Assembly: GCA_963281155.1 (NCBI GenBank)
Contig: CAUJLY010000006.1
Location: 9,300,001 to 9,364,000, forward strand
Length of the DNA: 64,000 bases
Reading direction: 5' to 3'
DNA from: Rhabditophanes sp. KR3021
Taxonomy: Eukaryota; Nematoda; Chromadorea; Rhabditida; Alloionematidae
Part shown: positions 26,531 to 37,414 of the stretch, in pieces
Position numbering within the stretch: position 1 is the first letter of the stretch
Layout of the letters: each line of letters begins with the position of its first letter
Notes under the pieces: model-generated
What the model saw: the letters and a program-made list of their open reading frames with translations, nothing else
The model's database searches: none
Told to the model about the DNA's origin: nothing
Translations under genes and position numbers: made by a program

Positions 26531-28772
26531 TTATGTCCGAAGCATATTTGCTGGGGGATTCATGTTGTTGATGGGAGGATTCATATTGTTGATTGGTGGG
26601 GTGGGATTCATGTGTTGAGCAAGTGAAGGGTTTACCTGATGTAAGTGTTGCTGTTGCTGCTGTTGGAGAGGAACATTATTCTGAGGTGCCAGCATTTGTC
26701 CTTGCATAGCTTGTTGCTGCTGCTGTTGGTGTTGCATCTGTTGGTGCTGCATTTGTTGCTGCTGGTGCATCTGCAATTGCTGCTGCTGTGTCATTTGCTG
26801 GTGCTGTTGCTGGGTCATGTTGTTATTGGGATGAATCGAAGGCCCTGAAGCCATTTGTTGATTAGACATATGTGGGTTTGGCTGATATTGGGCATTTTCA
26901 ATTCTAGCAATTATTCGTTCATCATCCATTCCATATTCGCCACCCATCAAAGAAGGCTCACCAACTACCATTACTTCCTGCGGGAACTAAAATGCATCAA
27001 TTTATTATAAGCATTCAGCGAACTCGGTCAGACTTACAATGTGTGGATTTATGCCAAAATTTGGCTGTGGGGGATTCTGGGGTGGTGGAAGGGCAGGAGG
27101 TTGTTGGTGTTGTTGTTCAAGAATAGCAGCTGCACTTGCTGCAGCATTATTTTTCCTTTTAGAAGCAGGACCAGCAGCGCCAGCATTAGCATTTGTCTTC
27201 CTTGTCCGCTTCTTAGCTTTCCCCTTAGCTGGAGGTTCTTCAACTGGCGGTGGAGGCATAATTATTTGAGATTGTTGATTCATCGGATTATTCATTACTT
27301 GAGGTGGTTGGTTTGAGGCAGTCATACTCCTTTGGTAAGCATGGAAACAAACTTTGTGTAAGGAATCACGAGGAGTAATCTAAAGAATCAATCATAATCA
27401 AAGAAAGTAAATTAAAAAACATACTCCATGGGCTTTACTTTGTGCCATTATCGTTTGCATTGGTTCTAAAATAGTACACATCTTGAGAAAATTTAAAGCT
27501 CCTACAGTTAAACCCATATGAGCTAGACCTTGCTTCAATTTAACTTGAATTTCACCGTCTTGCAATTGAAGTGGATCAAGTCCACCCATTCCTCTACAAT
27601 TTACCATTTCAATTGTCCATTGCCTAATTCTATATCCATACTGTTCGTCAAATGTAAATTCAACTAACAATCGGCACTCCGTACTAACGTCAATCATGTA
27701 TGGCTTATCATGTTTCGTACGCAAGAGAATGTTCTCATTTTCAAGTGTGAATACATTGTATTGATTGGAAACTGATTCTCTACTGGGTCCTTGGACGGAG
27801 TAAAGCATCTCCTTGATTCCCGACTCAAATAATGTCTTGAAGTATCGAGGAATGATGGAACGTCCGATTGAATATCTGACTGGGTAAGTTTCGTTATCAT
27901 AAAAGATCATTACCATGCGACTTTCTTCATCAAAAAACTCAAATCCAAATGCTTCCCACCATTGGATTAGGTCGCGTTCAGCTACTACTGTATTCGTGAA
28001 ATGGTGCAATCTTTTATTCATTTCATTAATTCTGTGCTCCAGGTATGGAGCTGAATGCTGGTGAGGCAGGACACCATTCTGTTGAATATTGCCCATCTGA
28101 GGAGGTGGGGGAGGTTGTAGTTGTTGGTGGTGGTGCTGTAGAAGTTGTTGGTGCTGTTGCTGATGGCGCATACTATAAACACAACAAAAAAAATTAAATA
28201 ATTACACTCTCAATTCGTTACCGCATCATCATATGATGTTGAGCGGCATTAGGATTTTGATTTGCCATATTGGGGTGTTGCTGCATCATTCCCGGATGCA
28301 GGAAATTGCCATGTGGCATTTCAGGTTCTGTGAATTGATGCATTGCTGGGTTTTGATTGTGTACTCCATTATAATGTCCATTGGGAGCAGGTGGTCCCTG
28401 GAGATGGTGTGGTGGTTGCGGGGGTTGTAAGGCACCACCAGAAACGGAAGGATGATTTTGCGAGTAGTAGTCAGGGTAAGGGTGTCCCATATTTTGTGGA
28501 GGAGCTTGACCTCCATAATTAGATTGGATGTGTTTTGATGGATCCTCGTGACCTAGAGGAGGCATCATCATGTGAGTTGGAGGTCCTCCGCCCATACTTG
28601 ACATTCCTCCACCATTAGGGTGGTCGTAGACATTTGGCGGATTTGGCATCATGGCATTTGGAGCCAAAGCCGCACCTGCATCTTTCTTCTTACGATTGCG
28701 GGGCTTAGGAGCTGTGGCATTTGCGGCTGCAGCGCCATTGACCCCGTTTTCCGTAGCACGTCGACGCGGCAT
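26531..28772 (-). CDS. ldb-1: LIM-domain-binding cofactor (LDB/CLIM/Chip), 4 exons
   Basis: Nuclear adaptor that dimerises and bridges LIM-homeodomain and LMO proteins in transcription complexes. Exons 28772-28222, 28172-27425, 27379-27038 and 26986-26531 give 698 residues. The N terminus has a basic motif (KPRNRKKKDAG) and is rich in Pro, Gly, His, Met and Asn. The LDB dimerisation domain spans about 215-435 (HRINEMNKRLHHFTN, WWEAFGFEFFDEESRM, IPRYFKTLFESG). Exon 3 carries a nuclear localisation-like stretch (KGKAKKRTRKT, SKRKNN). Exon 4 carries the LIM-interaction domain (VMVVGEPSLMGGEYG, DERIIARIENAQ), nearly identical to the vertebrate motif. The C terminus is Gln/His/Met-rich and longer than usual. 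A TATATAG acceptor lies upstream of the ATG. Confidence 0.94.
26640..26825. repeat. CAG/CAA-type triplet tract inside LDB exon 4
   Basis: Imperfect Gln-codon repeat (read as TTG/CTG on the plus strand), coding on the minus strand for polyglutamine blocks broken by His, Met and Thr. Mixed CAA/CAG codons and interruptions argue against a highly unstable pure repeat, but length polymorphism would not be surprising. A second Gln/His-rich tract lies in exon 2 near 28085-28170. Confidence 0.8.
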
Positions 28773-31700
28773 ACCACCGCCTTTTATTTGACTATATATT
28801 AGACGTTGAGATAAATCTAAAATAATATTACAAAATATTAGAATATTTAATTCGGTATCAAAAAAGATACTACCGCAAAAGGAACAAAATTAAAACGAAA
28901 TTGTTTATTAAACGAATAATTATATACCATTGTGCATCATAGAAGAAATATACCAAGATTAGCGAACTGTAAAATTGAAAAATGTATCATCATACCTATT
29001 AATTTTGTACGTATTCATCTTCAATAAATTATGATATAGATTATATAGATTTGTCTTAGATGATAAATTAGACAAATAAATATGAATGAACACTTTATTG
29101 AAAGCAAGGGTATCTATGACATATATTTGGTATATGCTTGGTAATTTTTTAGTAAATAGCTTGATCTGTACAAAACAGGCTCAATCTACAGTGCAATGTT
29201 TTAAATAATTTCAAAAGCAATTTTACACTGGGTGTTAATGTATTCAATTGATTTTATCCATTCAAATGAAGGTTTTTTACTTCAATTTAAATTACTTTAA
29301 CACAATATTCAAATTTAGTATGTTAAATTGAATGTTAAAATAATAAATATTTGGATGATCATAACTCAGCACTGTTCAGAGTGCTTGCTGCATTATCTAT
29401 CGTCATAATACCCTAAAATTATAAGAAAGTAGAAAGAAAGTCTACTAATTAATGGTATTATGTAATTAGATATATTAATACATTATAATGCATAATAGAA
29501 GGCAACATCAACAAGAATATATGATTAAAAGGACGGTGACGAATAGAAAAAAGCGATAAGCTGTTAATTATGGTGTTAAATCCAATTTTATATTAGAATA
29601 ATGCATAAATTATAATTATTGTGAGTATTAGGAAGATATTTGCATGTAGTAATGAAGGTCAGTTAGCTATTTCTTATTTAGGGTCTTACAAATAATAGAT
29701 TTTGAAAGTTGACCCTACTTTAATGAATCCAACCATTGAAAGTTCCCAATCAACTTGGCTATTTACCATATCTGATGGCAATTTAGAATACAGGTTGAAG
29801 TCTAGCACTCCTTGATGGACTTTTTATGCCTACCACTGAAGGCGCCTAATCAGAAATGATGGTTGTCTGTGTCTAACTATCTTTACTGAATTGGTGATAC
29901 ATGACAGCCGACATTGGTACACATCAATGAAGGCGCTCTATAGATGACAACAACAAGAAAGAGGCTACAAAAGAAGACGGCGTCCAAATGCCCCATCCCT
30001 CGTTCTTCTGTTGGTGCGTAGAAGCTTGTGTCCTCGAGTTGGGTCGACTCAACTTGACATTATCGTCATCAGCACAATCATCGCTATTGTCGTCATCTAC
30101 AGGAAGAAGTGTGTATCGTGCAGTCGGCTGGCAATACGCTTTGTCTGGTTGTTTGACGTACTAAAATGCGCACAGCCATTGCCAAAAGATATTCACCATT
30201 GGGAGGTATATAGAGAAGGACGATTGGTACCACCACGCTGACTCTGACAAAATATCACGATCAACTTAACAGCGGCCACTGCAAATTCGCTCATTTCGGC
30301 CACTCTCGCCATGTGTAGACCAAAAATTAGATATATTTGCCTTGCCTGCCCTCTATTAAGTGATTGCACCAGTCAAATTGTATATAGTATGTATGTATGC
30401 ATATTCACAAATATATACATTTTCTTCTTCTCAAATGTTAGGACGACGAGGAGTGAACTCTTTATACAACAATATTCAACACAAACTAATGCTCTCAAAT
30501 GTATTTATGTGTGCACAGACAAATTATAGGCAGACGCTGCTGTATGGTATGACTTCGGCGATCATTGTTAAAGAGTGCGTCATCGCACTATCAAGATTGT
30601 TTATACATTCGACTAAAGTTAGAGAATAAAAAGCTGTTAAAGGGTCAGACAAAAATACAGCGCAAGATAACATATACATATCGCCACAACTCACAAATGA
30701 CTGTTTTGTGAAGGGACTATCTTCACTCTTTCAATGCATCTCATTTTCGTCAATTTTAAATGAGACCTACAACACCTCTCAACCACTATCACGTAGGATA
30801 TATGGTGATTGTTGATGCAAAAAATTTAAATAATCTCAAACAAATCAACACATTCACCAAACTTCACCTTCTACCTATCCAAATCAACCTAAATGTCAAC
30901 TTGCCAAATTAACACTATCCAATCATTAAGTGTCTTTTATCTTTCTTAAATTGTGATCACATTGGCAACAACGAAACTTATACGCCACCAAACAATATAT
31001 CCTTTAATAAGATAAGACACAAAAGTCGTCATGTGGTTTGTTAAGTGAAGCGTAAAAGTACACTCACTATACGTTATGTAGGGAATTATTCCATACATCA
31101 AATTTGACAAATTTCGAACACGTCCTGTGCCTTTTTAAAAGAGGACATACACATAATACTGGGCAAACCGCACAACAATCCATTGATAAGGAATGATTAT
31201 ATGGCACACATGGTACAAATATGTATATAGTTGATTAAGCAATTTGCTCTAACATTCATATTGACAAAGCACAACACTTACTACAATAGAAGTAGAAACT
31301 GCTAAATGTGTCTTGTCTTTCAATAAAAAATGTACACACATAAGCTTGGGCTTAACTTCCCTTCAAAATAACCCTCTTTTATCATGGCCATAAGCATTTG
31401 GAACTAAAGTTGTATTCAAATAACAATCTTTTTTATTAAAGAGAAGTTGTGACGTTCAAAACAAAACAATTATATGGTATGCACTTTTTAAATATCAAGA
31501 GTAAATGCAATGATGAGGAACAACATAAGTATTTCTAAAATACTACTTTAATGTTCTTTGACAAGTTAAATAGTAATAATGCATATTGATATTCAAATAA
31601 AGTCATTTTAAAACAATACTATAGATCAAGGTTAATGAGCATTAGTCTAGCTTTAGAAAATATTATATTCCGCCTAATTTTACCTTGTTTAATGATGCCG

Positions 31701-32233
31701 TGTAATGGTAAGGTTCTTGTAAGAGTAAATTAAAATAATTTCAAAAAGCACACGCAATACATTTACCCCTTCTGCTGATTACTACCTAGGTTTGTATTAA
31801 ATATATCAAACTCATTTATTCAAATAACTAAATACTTGAATTCTCCTTAGGAGCTCCCAACGTAATAAATACTATACCAAAAAGCTAATTGCATAAGCAC
31901 AATGGTTGATAAAGATTAAAGGAAATCATTTCACCATATACCTGTCCAACTTTTTAATAATTGGTTGGTTAGCAGCTAATTTACACATTCTATCCAACAA
32001 GTAAACAAATAAATCAAAGTAACATACAGTTTAGCTTGATTATTATTATATTAAAGCATATACATATACGTTTATACACGTCCAGCTCTATATGCGCATA
32101 TTTTTTGGACTGAAGAAAGACATATTCTTTTATTGAAGTTTGGTTGTGAACTCCTCTAAAAGACACCTACTAATGCTATCATTTGCTGGCTATATATATA
32201 CCAAATGAGCTCTGTATTATAAAGCTTAAAAAT
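28773..32233. other. 3.5-kb divergent intergenic region with a GC-richer island
   Basis: Upstream region of LDB (-) and of the large protein gene (+). Most is AT-rich, but about 29640-30310 is distinctly richer in G+C and contains loosely repeated CCAxTGAA/TGAAGGCGC motifs near 29733, 29833 and 29924. The open frame at 29948-30241 lies in it. It may be an enhancer or promoter, an old coding relic, or a non-coding RNA exon; the sequence alone does not decide. Confidence 0.45.
29948..30241 (+). CDS. Doubtful ORF with one predicted membrane segment
   Basis: Frame open from 29948 to a stop at 30241 with no ATG; it could only be translated as an internal exon. It encodes a basic stretch (KRRRRP), a possible membrane helix (DIIVISTIIAIVVIY) followed by KKCVSCSR, and a polar end. 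The G+C-rich composition makes long open frames more likely by chance. A minus-strand frame over the same DNA is also open for about 50 codons. I do not recognise it. Confidence 0.15.
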   Translation, partial: QQQERGYKRRRRPNAPSLVLLLVRRSLCPRVGSTQLDIIVISTIIAIVVIYRKKCVSCSRLAIRFVWLFDVLKCAQPLPKDIHHWEVYREGRLVPPR

Positions 32234-35200
32234 ATGAGTCAAAAGATGAGACTTAAGATATCATCTGATAAGCCTACTACAGCTATACATGGTTTGGCAG
32301 AAACTACACCTGGCAAGAACGTAGATAAGCCATGGAAGGGTAGAGTTTTAATAACAGGAAGTAGCACGGCACGTTACACCGATCGATTTAGATTTGGATC
32401 AAATAATGGTAAGCAGACTTGGTAGATACTAATCTTTTTAATAGATATCATTTGTTATAGATAAAGACACATTACCAGAAGAAGATGGTTTGACTGATTC
32501 TTTTGACACTAAAATACTATCCCTAAGTGATACAAAAAAAATGATTGCTGAAGAAGTGTGGAAGGTTGAGGAAGAAGTCGATACATTTACAGAAGCCTTA
32601 ATTTATCATCTGAGAATAAATGAAGATTCAGAGAACATTTTTAAAATGCACTGCCAGCAACTAAATAATTTGTAGGTTTAAGATAAAAGTATATACAAAT
32701 TAAATGTTCATTTTTTAGTGCTGATTACGTCATCATGAAGAGCAAAAAATCACACATTATTGGAATTGGTTTTATGTTGAAAAATTATTATTTGTCTAAT
32801 AATTTGGTATCAATAAATGAGAACGTTCTTGCATCCATTCGACCTCTGATACGAGGAAAACATCACCTAATGCACAGTTTTTTAATGTATGAAATATTAG
32901 CCTTAGTAGAGAAGATATATTTTGGAGGAAATTGTGGTAAGATAATGGAAATGTTTGAGGAAGGAAGTTATAGTGAGAATTTACTGGTAGACCTGAAAGA
33001 ATACCTGACAGATAACCTTAAAGAGTTTATCGACGATGAGGAAATAGGGTGCCTTATGTCTTGCACATCACTGATGAACGCAGATCACAATCAATTATCT
33101 GCTGAGGAAATTTTGAAATGGGAAAAGGATGAACAGGATGATGCGAAGAAAGCGCGGCTAAAAAAAAATTACATTAAGTTGCATGGGAAAGTTGTGTCGC
33201 CTATAAAAAAGACACCAGTGGTAGTGAAATTTGAAGAACAACATCATACTAATATTCATGTGTGTATCATCCTCCTAAACAAAATTTCCTACCATCACCA
33301 GCACACATTCAACAAAGTTTTAGGTCCAAAGTTTTTAGTTGAATTATCCCAATTATCGCACACTTCATTACGTTTAGAAGCCACTTTGTGTGTTGATGCT
33401 TTACTAAATTCATGCAATGATGGTAATGGTAAACAAAAAGATAAAGTCAGAAAAGCTTTGAGATCCTTTTTATCTCCGCTTTATGAAGTTGGTTTCGAGG
33501 AATCATTTGTTCGTAAACATAAAGGGCAACTCAAGTCATTTAGCAATTGTTACAGCGAAATTTTGAAGAAATTAGTAAGCAAATGGTCCGGAATAATGGC
33601 TTTTGTTGAGAGTGAGGAGAAAGATTTCGAAAGTCCTGTAGAAATTTTGAGGGGAATGAGCCAAATAATGCGTGAGAATGCATATTTTTTAGAAGGTCGG
33701 TCAATTATAGCTGATTTGAGTCAAGAGTTACTTAACTTAAGTCACCTTAACATGAAATTCAGTAGTTGGGAAGATTGCACGGAATTTTATGAAAGTTACC
33801 ATTTTAAAGATACGTTCGAAAGCAATCTGATGAATAATTTTGTACTCTCCAACTTTGATATTCTACAAACAAATGAAAATAAAAAAAATATGGATCTGAT
33901 GGAATGCGATCAGATAGATATGTTTAGAGCTTTTCGTCTTTACGTTTTTATTGAAGCTGGACTTTTGTTATGGCTGATAACAAGTGCAACGATGGTGTCA
34001 GATGATGAAGAAACATATAGAACAACTTTGCTGCTGTCCATTCTGATAAAAATGAGTGTGGAGATAATGCCTGATTCAAAGATGGAAAAGCTGCAATGTC
34101 TATCAACAGTTTCGGATCTATTGCAGTATTTTTTTGGTTCAGATGATCTGGGATCTGACTATAGACTAGTCAACAACGTTATCCTACAAACGCGACTCCA
34201 ACAACTAGAGGCAATCGACAGCCGACGCTTTGACACAAACTTGCCGACCCTTTCGAAAATAAATCTTTTTGTACCATTTGCGAGAGAAGTATCAGCAATA
34301 CAAAGAAAAGGAAAGACACGTCATGTGACTACAGACATGATTAACGAACTAATTGTTCCTTTCAAAGAAATCAAAATGTTTCCAAAAGCAAATTGGCAAT
34401 ATATCAATAAATTGATGGAAGAATTTGAGGTGATTGATGAAGATGGAAAGTTTTTATCACTTTTCAATCAAAATATCTTCCTGCCCAATTTGTTATCAAA
34501 CATGTTTGCCTTCGCCAATTTAAAAGACTGTTTTTTTTGTGAGAAAAGTGGTTCATTTGATGAGATGAGTAGACTTGAATACAACATGGCATGTACAAGT
34601 ATCTTCATTGGCATCAAACTAGTAGCTAATTCAGCTGATCAGGTGCCTGAGTTCAAAGATTACATCGTCCAGTATTTAAACTCTTTTTCGGAAGCCTTTG
34701 ATGAATTAGTTATTTCTATTGGTAATGGTAGCAACGACCACCTCTTAAACACCAAAAAGTGCTTATATGAGAAGAGTGACTTTTATTTTGCTATTATAAG
34801 TGTCATTTTGGGGGCAAATATAAATAGTGTTTCTGGACATGTTAATAAGTTGCTGCAAAAATTATCAAAATTTATGAATGATTGCCCTTCAGATGCTCAT
34901 ATTAGGCTAATTGTTACGATTATGAATTATCAATCGGCTGATAATAAGTTAGCCTTTCACATACTTAAATTGGGGCTGAATAGGGCAACTGTGCCAACGA
35001 GAGTTTGGATAATAAAGTTTATAGATAATCACTTAAACTTAAAAAAATACTTAAAATATGGTATTTTATTTATGAATCAAATTCGGGAGCTAATATCTTT
35101 GGAATACCCAACGATTGTCATGGAAGAAGCCTTGGCAGTCTTTACTAAACACTGGCTTGATTATCCCAACTTAAGAATACGTGAAAGTCAATGTAAAATC

Positions 35201-35860
35201 TTCATAGCAGACATAGTAATTTATAGAAATTTGGAGGCCTTTGATTTTATTACAAAGCTAATTAGTGAAACAATTGAATATGCTAACGATGATTATGTAG
35301 CTTATATGTTGAACAACTGGAATAATGAAATTTATTATGAGTACATGATAGAAAATATGAATGAAATATTTGATTCGACCGGCAAAAGAGACGACTTAGG
35401 CTTGTATGAGAGACAAACAACATATGAAAGTGTTGAAAGAAAAACAAATTATCAAAAGCATATATATGAAATACTTGGTATGCATGAAGGACCAATGAAA
35501 TTTATGGAAAGAAAAAAATGCTTTGATAATTGGTTCAATTGTGCTACCAGAGAACAACCAAACCCCAAGAATTTAAAAAAAATAGGTGTATTAATGATAA
35601 CGATGGCATTTTATATTAAAGCAATATCCAAATATTCAAGCAAGTCATTTGAAAATTATATAATTCTGTGCAAAGATTTATTAGGAAAGAGTTCATGTGA
35701 TTTACAAGGTACTTTATTGCTGGCATTAAATATTATTTCGGCAAATTCGAACACTCACAACTCATTACAATTACATGGCTTCGAAATTAATCAAAATAGA
35801 ATTAATAATAAACAGTACATTGCAAGTTTGGTATTACCAACGTCCTTCAACTTATTTTAA
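32234..35860 (+). CDS. Large alpha-helical protein, family not recognised, 3 exons
   Basis: Exons 32234-32408, 32461-32671 and 32719-35860 give 1,175 residues; the last coding exon is 3.1 kb with no intron, unlike every other multi-exon gene here. The N terminus (1-60) is basic and polar. The rest is a mix of Leu/Ile/Phe and charged residues with the periodicity of stacked helices, suggesting a HEAT/ARM-type solenoid. A charged linker at about 255-295 (ILKWEKDEQDDAKKARLKKN) separates two parts. There is no signal peptide and no membrane segment. Size and helical style recall cohesin STAG/SCC3 or condensin HEAT subunits, but I could not find the stromalin conservative domain or another signature. 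Low sequence complexity is absent and codon use is normal, so it is a real gene. Confidence 0.82.
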
Positions 35861-36071
35861 TGCATCTTCTAATTATATTTGACATATATTTGATTTTAAA
35901 TAAAAACACTTATCTAACACGAGTGATAGAGAAATGTGCATATTTTGAACTCATTTAACTCTCCTCATTGTTTTTGCGTACAATCATAGAATCTTATTGA
36001 CAGATAATAGTTTTGGAAAAACATGTCTTTGTTAATAATTGCATAGTAAAAAGAAAATAAAAGGTTATTTC

Positions 36072-36353
36072 AATGAAAAGTCCAATCGGTTAAAGCAAAG
36101 AAGATACAAATCAACAAAACCGTTCCAAATTCTTCTTCAAGACGTCTTCTGAGAATACAAGAGATAAGGAGGATATGATGGAACAGATGGTAGATGATGA
36201 TGAAACAGCAATGGAAAAAACTGCACCAAAGAAGAAAATCGAATCGTCTCTAAGTTATTTTCAAAAAGATTATTGAAAATTGCGGCCGATAAAGAGAAGA
36301 TGATTGAAGAGATGATGGATCAAGATGAAGCATTAATGGAAGCAACCGAGTAG
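36072..36353 (+). pseudogene. Decayed coding relic with two copies of a Met/Asp/Glu-rich unit
   Basis: Two about 60-nt units are plainly homologous: one starting near 36163 (DKEDMMEQMVDDDETAMEK) and one near 36283 (DKEKMIEEMMDQDEALMEA). They lie in different frames. The upstream frame meets TAA shortly after an ATG at 36073, and the second unit ends in TAG at 36351-36353. A 43-nt GT-AG pair between the units would join them, but it would delete the conserved start of unit 2. This looks like a degenerate exon, possibly of the gene that follows, or a duplicated and abandoned 5' end. Confidence 0.35.
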
Positions 36354-36422
36354 GAACAAGCAAAGTTCATGTAAGTTACACATAAATAAATATTTATAAT
36401 ACAACCATTCAAGAACAGGTAG

Positions 36423-36892
36423 ATGAAACAGAAGACGGTTAATTTGCCAGAAATTGTTTCTTCCACATTGGATTTATCTGAGTTGAATATGCAAACTATC
36501 TTAGACATTGTGGACAATCAACTAGATGATCTTCAAGATCTCGTTGATGAAGCTTGCAACAGTGACACTTATGAATCTAATACGGACAAAATGTCTATCC
36601 AGTCGTATGCAAAGTTCAATCTCCCAAGTGCTTCTCCTGGACATCCTCAGTCGTCTGAAGTGAGCGTTGAGTCTACTCCGTCAAGTTGTTCCCCTTTAAT
36701 TTATACAAATTAACTTTAAGTAATTTTAACTTTAGAAGCAGTTTTGCTGCACTAATTCATGAGGAATACATCAGTAAGTATCCCGGATATTTTCTTCAAA
36801 AGGCCAGAAGACAAATGCCACTAGTGCCAACAAACCCAAAAAAACCGCCAAGGAACATCAAAAAGAAAGTTGGAAGCAAGAAGAATCCCTGA
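36423..36892 (+). CDS. Small protein with basic C terminus, unrecognised; start uncertain
   Basis: Exons 36423-36692 and 36742-36892 (49-nt intron, weak donor CC|GTCAAG, good acceptor AACTTTAG) give about 140 residues. The N-terminal half is acidic and Leu/Ile-rich (DIVDNQLDDLQDLVDEA, likely one amphipathic helix). The middle is Ser/Pro-rich and the end strongly basic (KKPPRNIKKKVGSKKNP), suggesting a nucleic-acid-binding or nuclear protein. Sequence before the ATG follows a CAAGAACAG acceptor, so further 5' exons may exist; the relic at 36072-36353 would be the natural place. It lies 560 nt after the large helical protein on the same strand, so a shared operon-like transcript is possible. 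Not recognised. Confidence 0.55.
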
Positions 36893-37414
36893 ATGGCTTT
36901 TCATATTAATTTAATATAATAATATATCATTAAACTTTTGAGACTGGCCCTAATGTTCGATAGGAGTCCAATAAAGCTATTCTTGTACTACTTTTCTTTA
37001 ATTTTAAAAAATGCCCATTAATTAGTGGTATGAAATAGGTTATTTTTAAAACATCAAATAACCTACGAAACAAAATTCAATCAGCTTTAGGTTTTACAAA
37101 TACATTAACTAACAGTCGTGGGAGATAAAAACAGTGAATAATTTGAGGCAACATTGGATACCATTATATTTGTAAGGAAGATCTTCATCATTTTTATATA
37201 TTGGATGGAAACATGACGTGCTCATATGTATTTGCTGCTTTCTATTAAGAAACCTCGTTAACAAACACATATTATGATCTTTAAATGAATGCACGCAACA
37301 TTTGTCTTCAAATGTTCTGATAAGATATTTAACAAACTGGGAATAATTAAAACAGTATATACGTGTATCAGTTTATGTATGTATAAGCAATTTCATTAAA
37401 AACTATTATACAAG
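36893..37414. other. Convergent intergenic region
   Basis: The small basic-tailed gene (+) and the UGT gene (-) end here. AT-rich 3' flanks with no supported element. Confidence 0.55.

Noticed and set aside
32234..35860. Firm assignment of the large protein as cohesin STAG/SCC3
   Set aside because: Size and helical style fit, but I could not find the stromalin conservative domain or any other diagnostic segment, so the name would be a guess.
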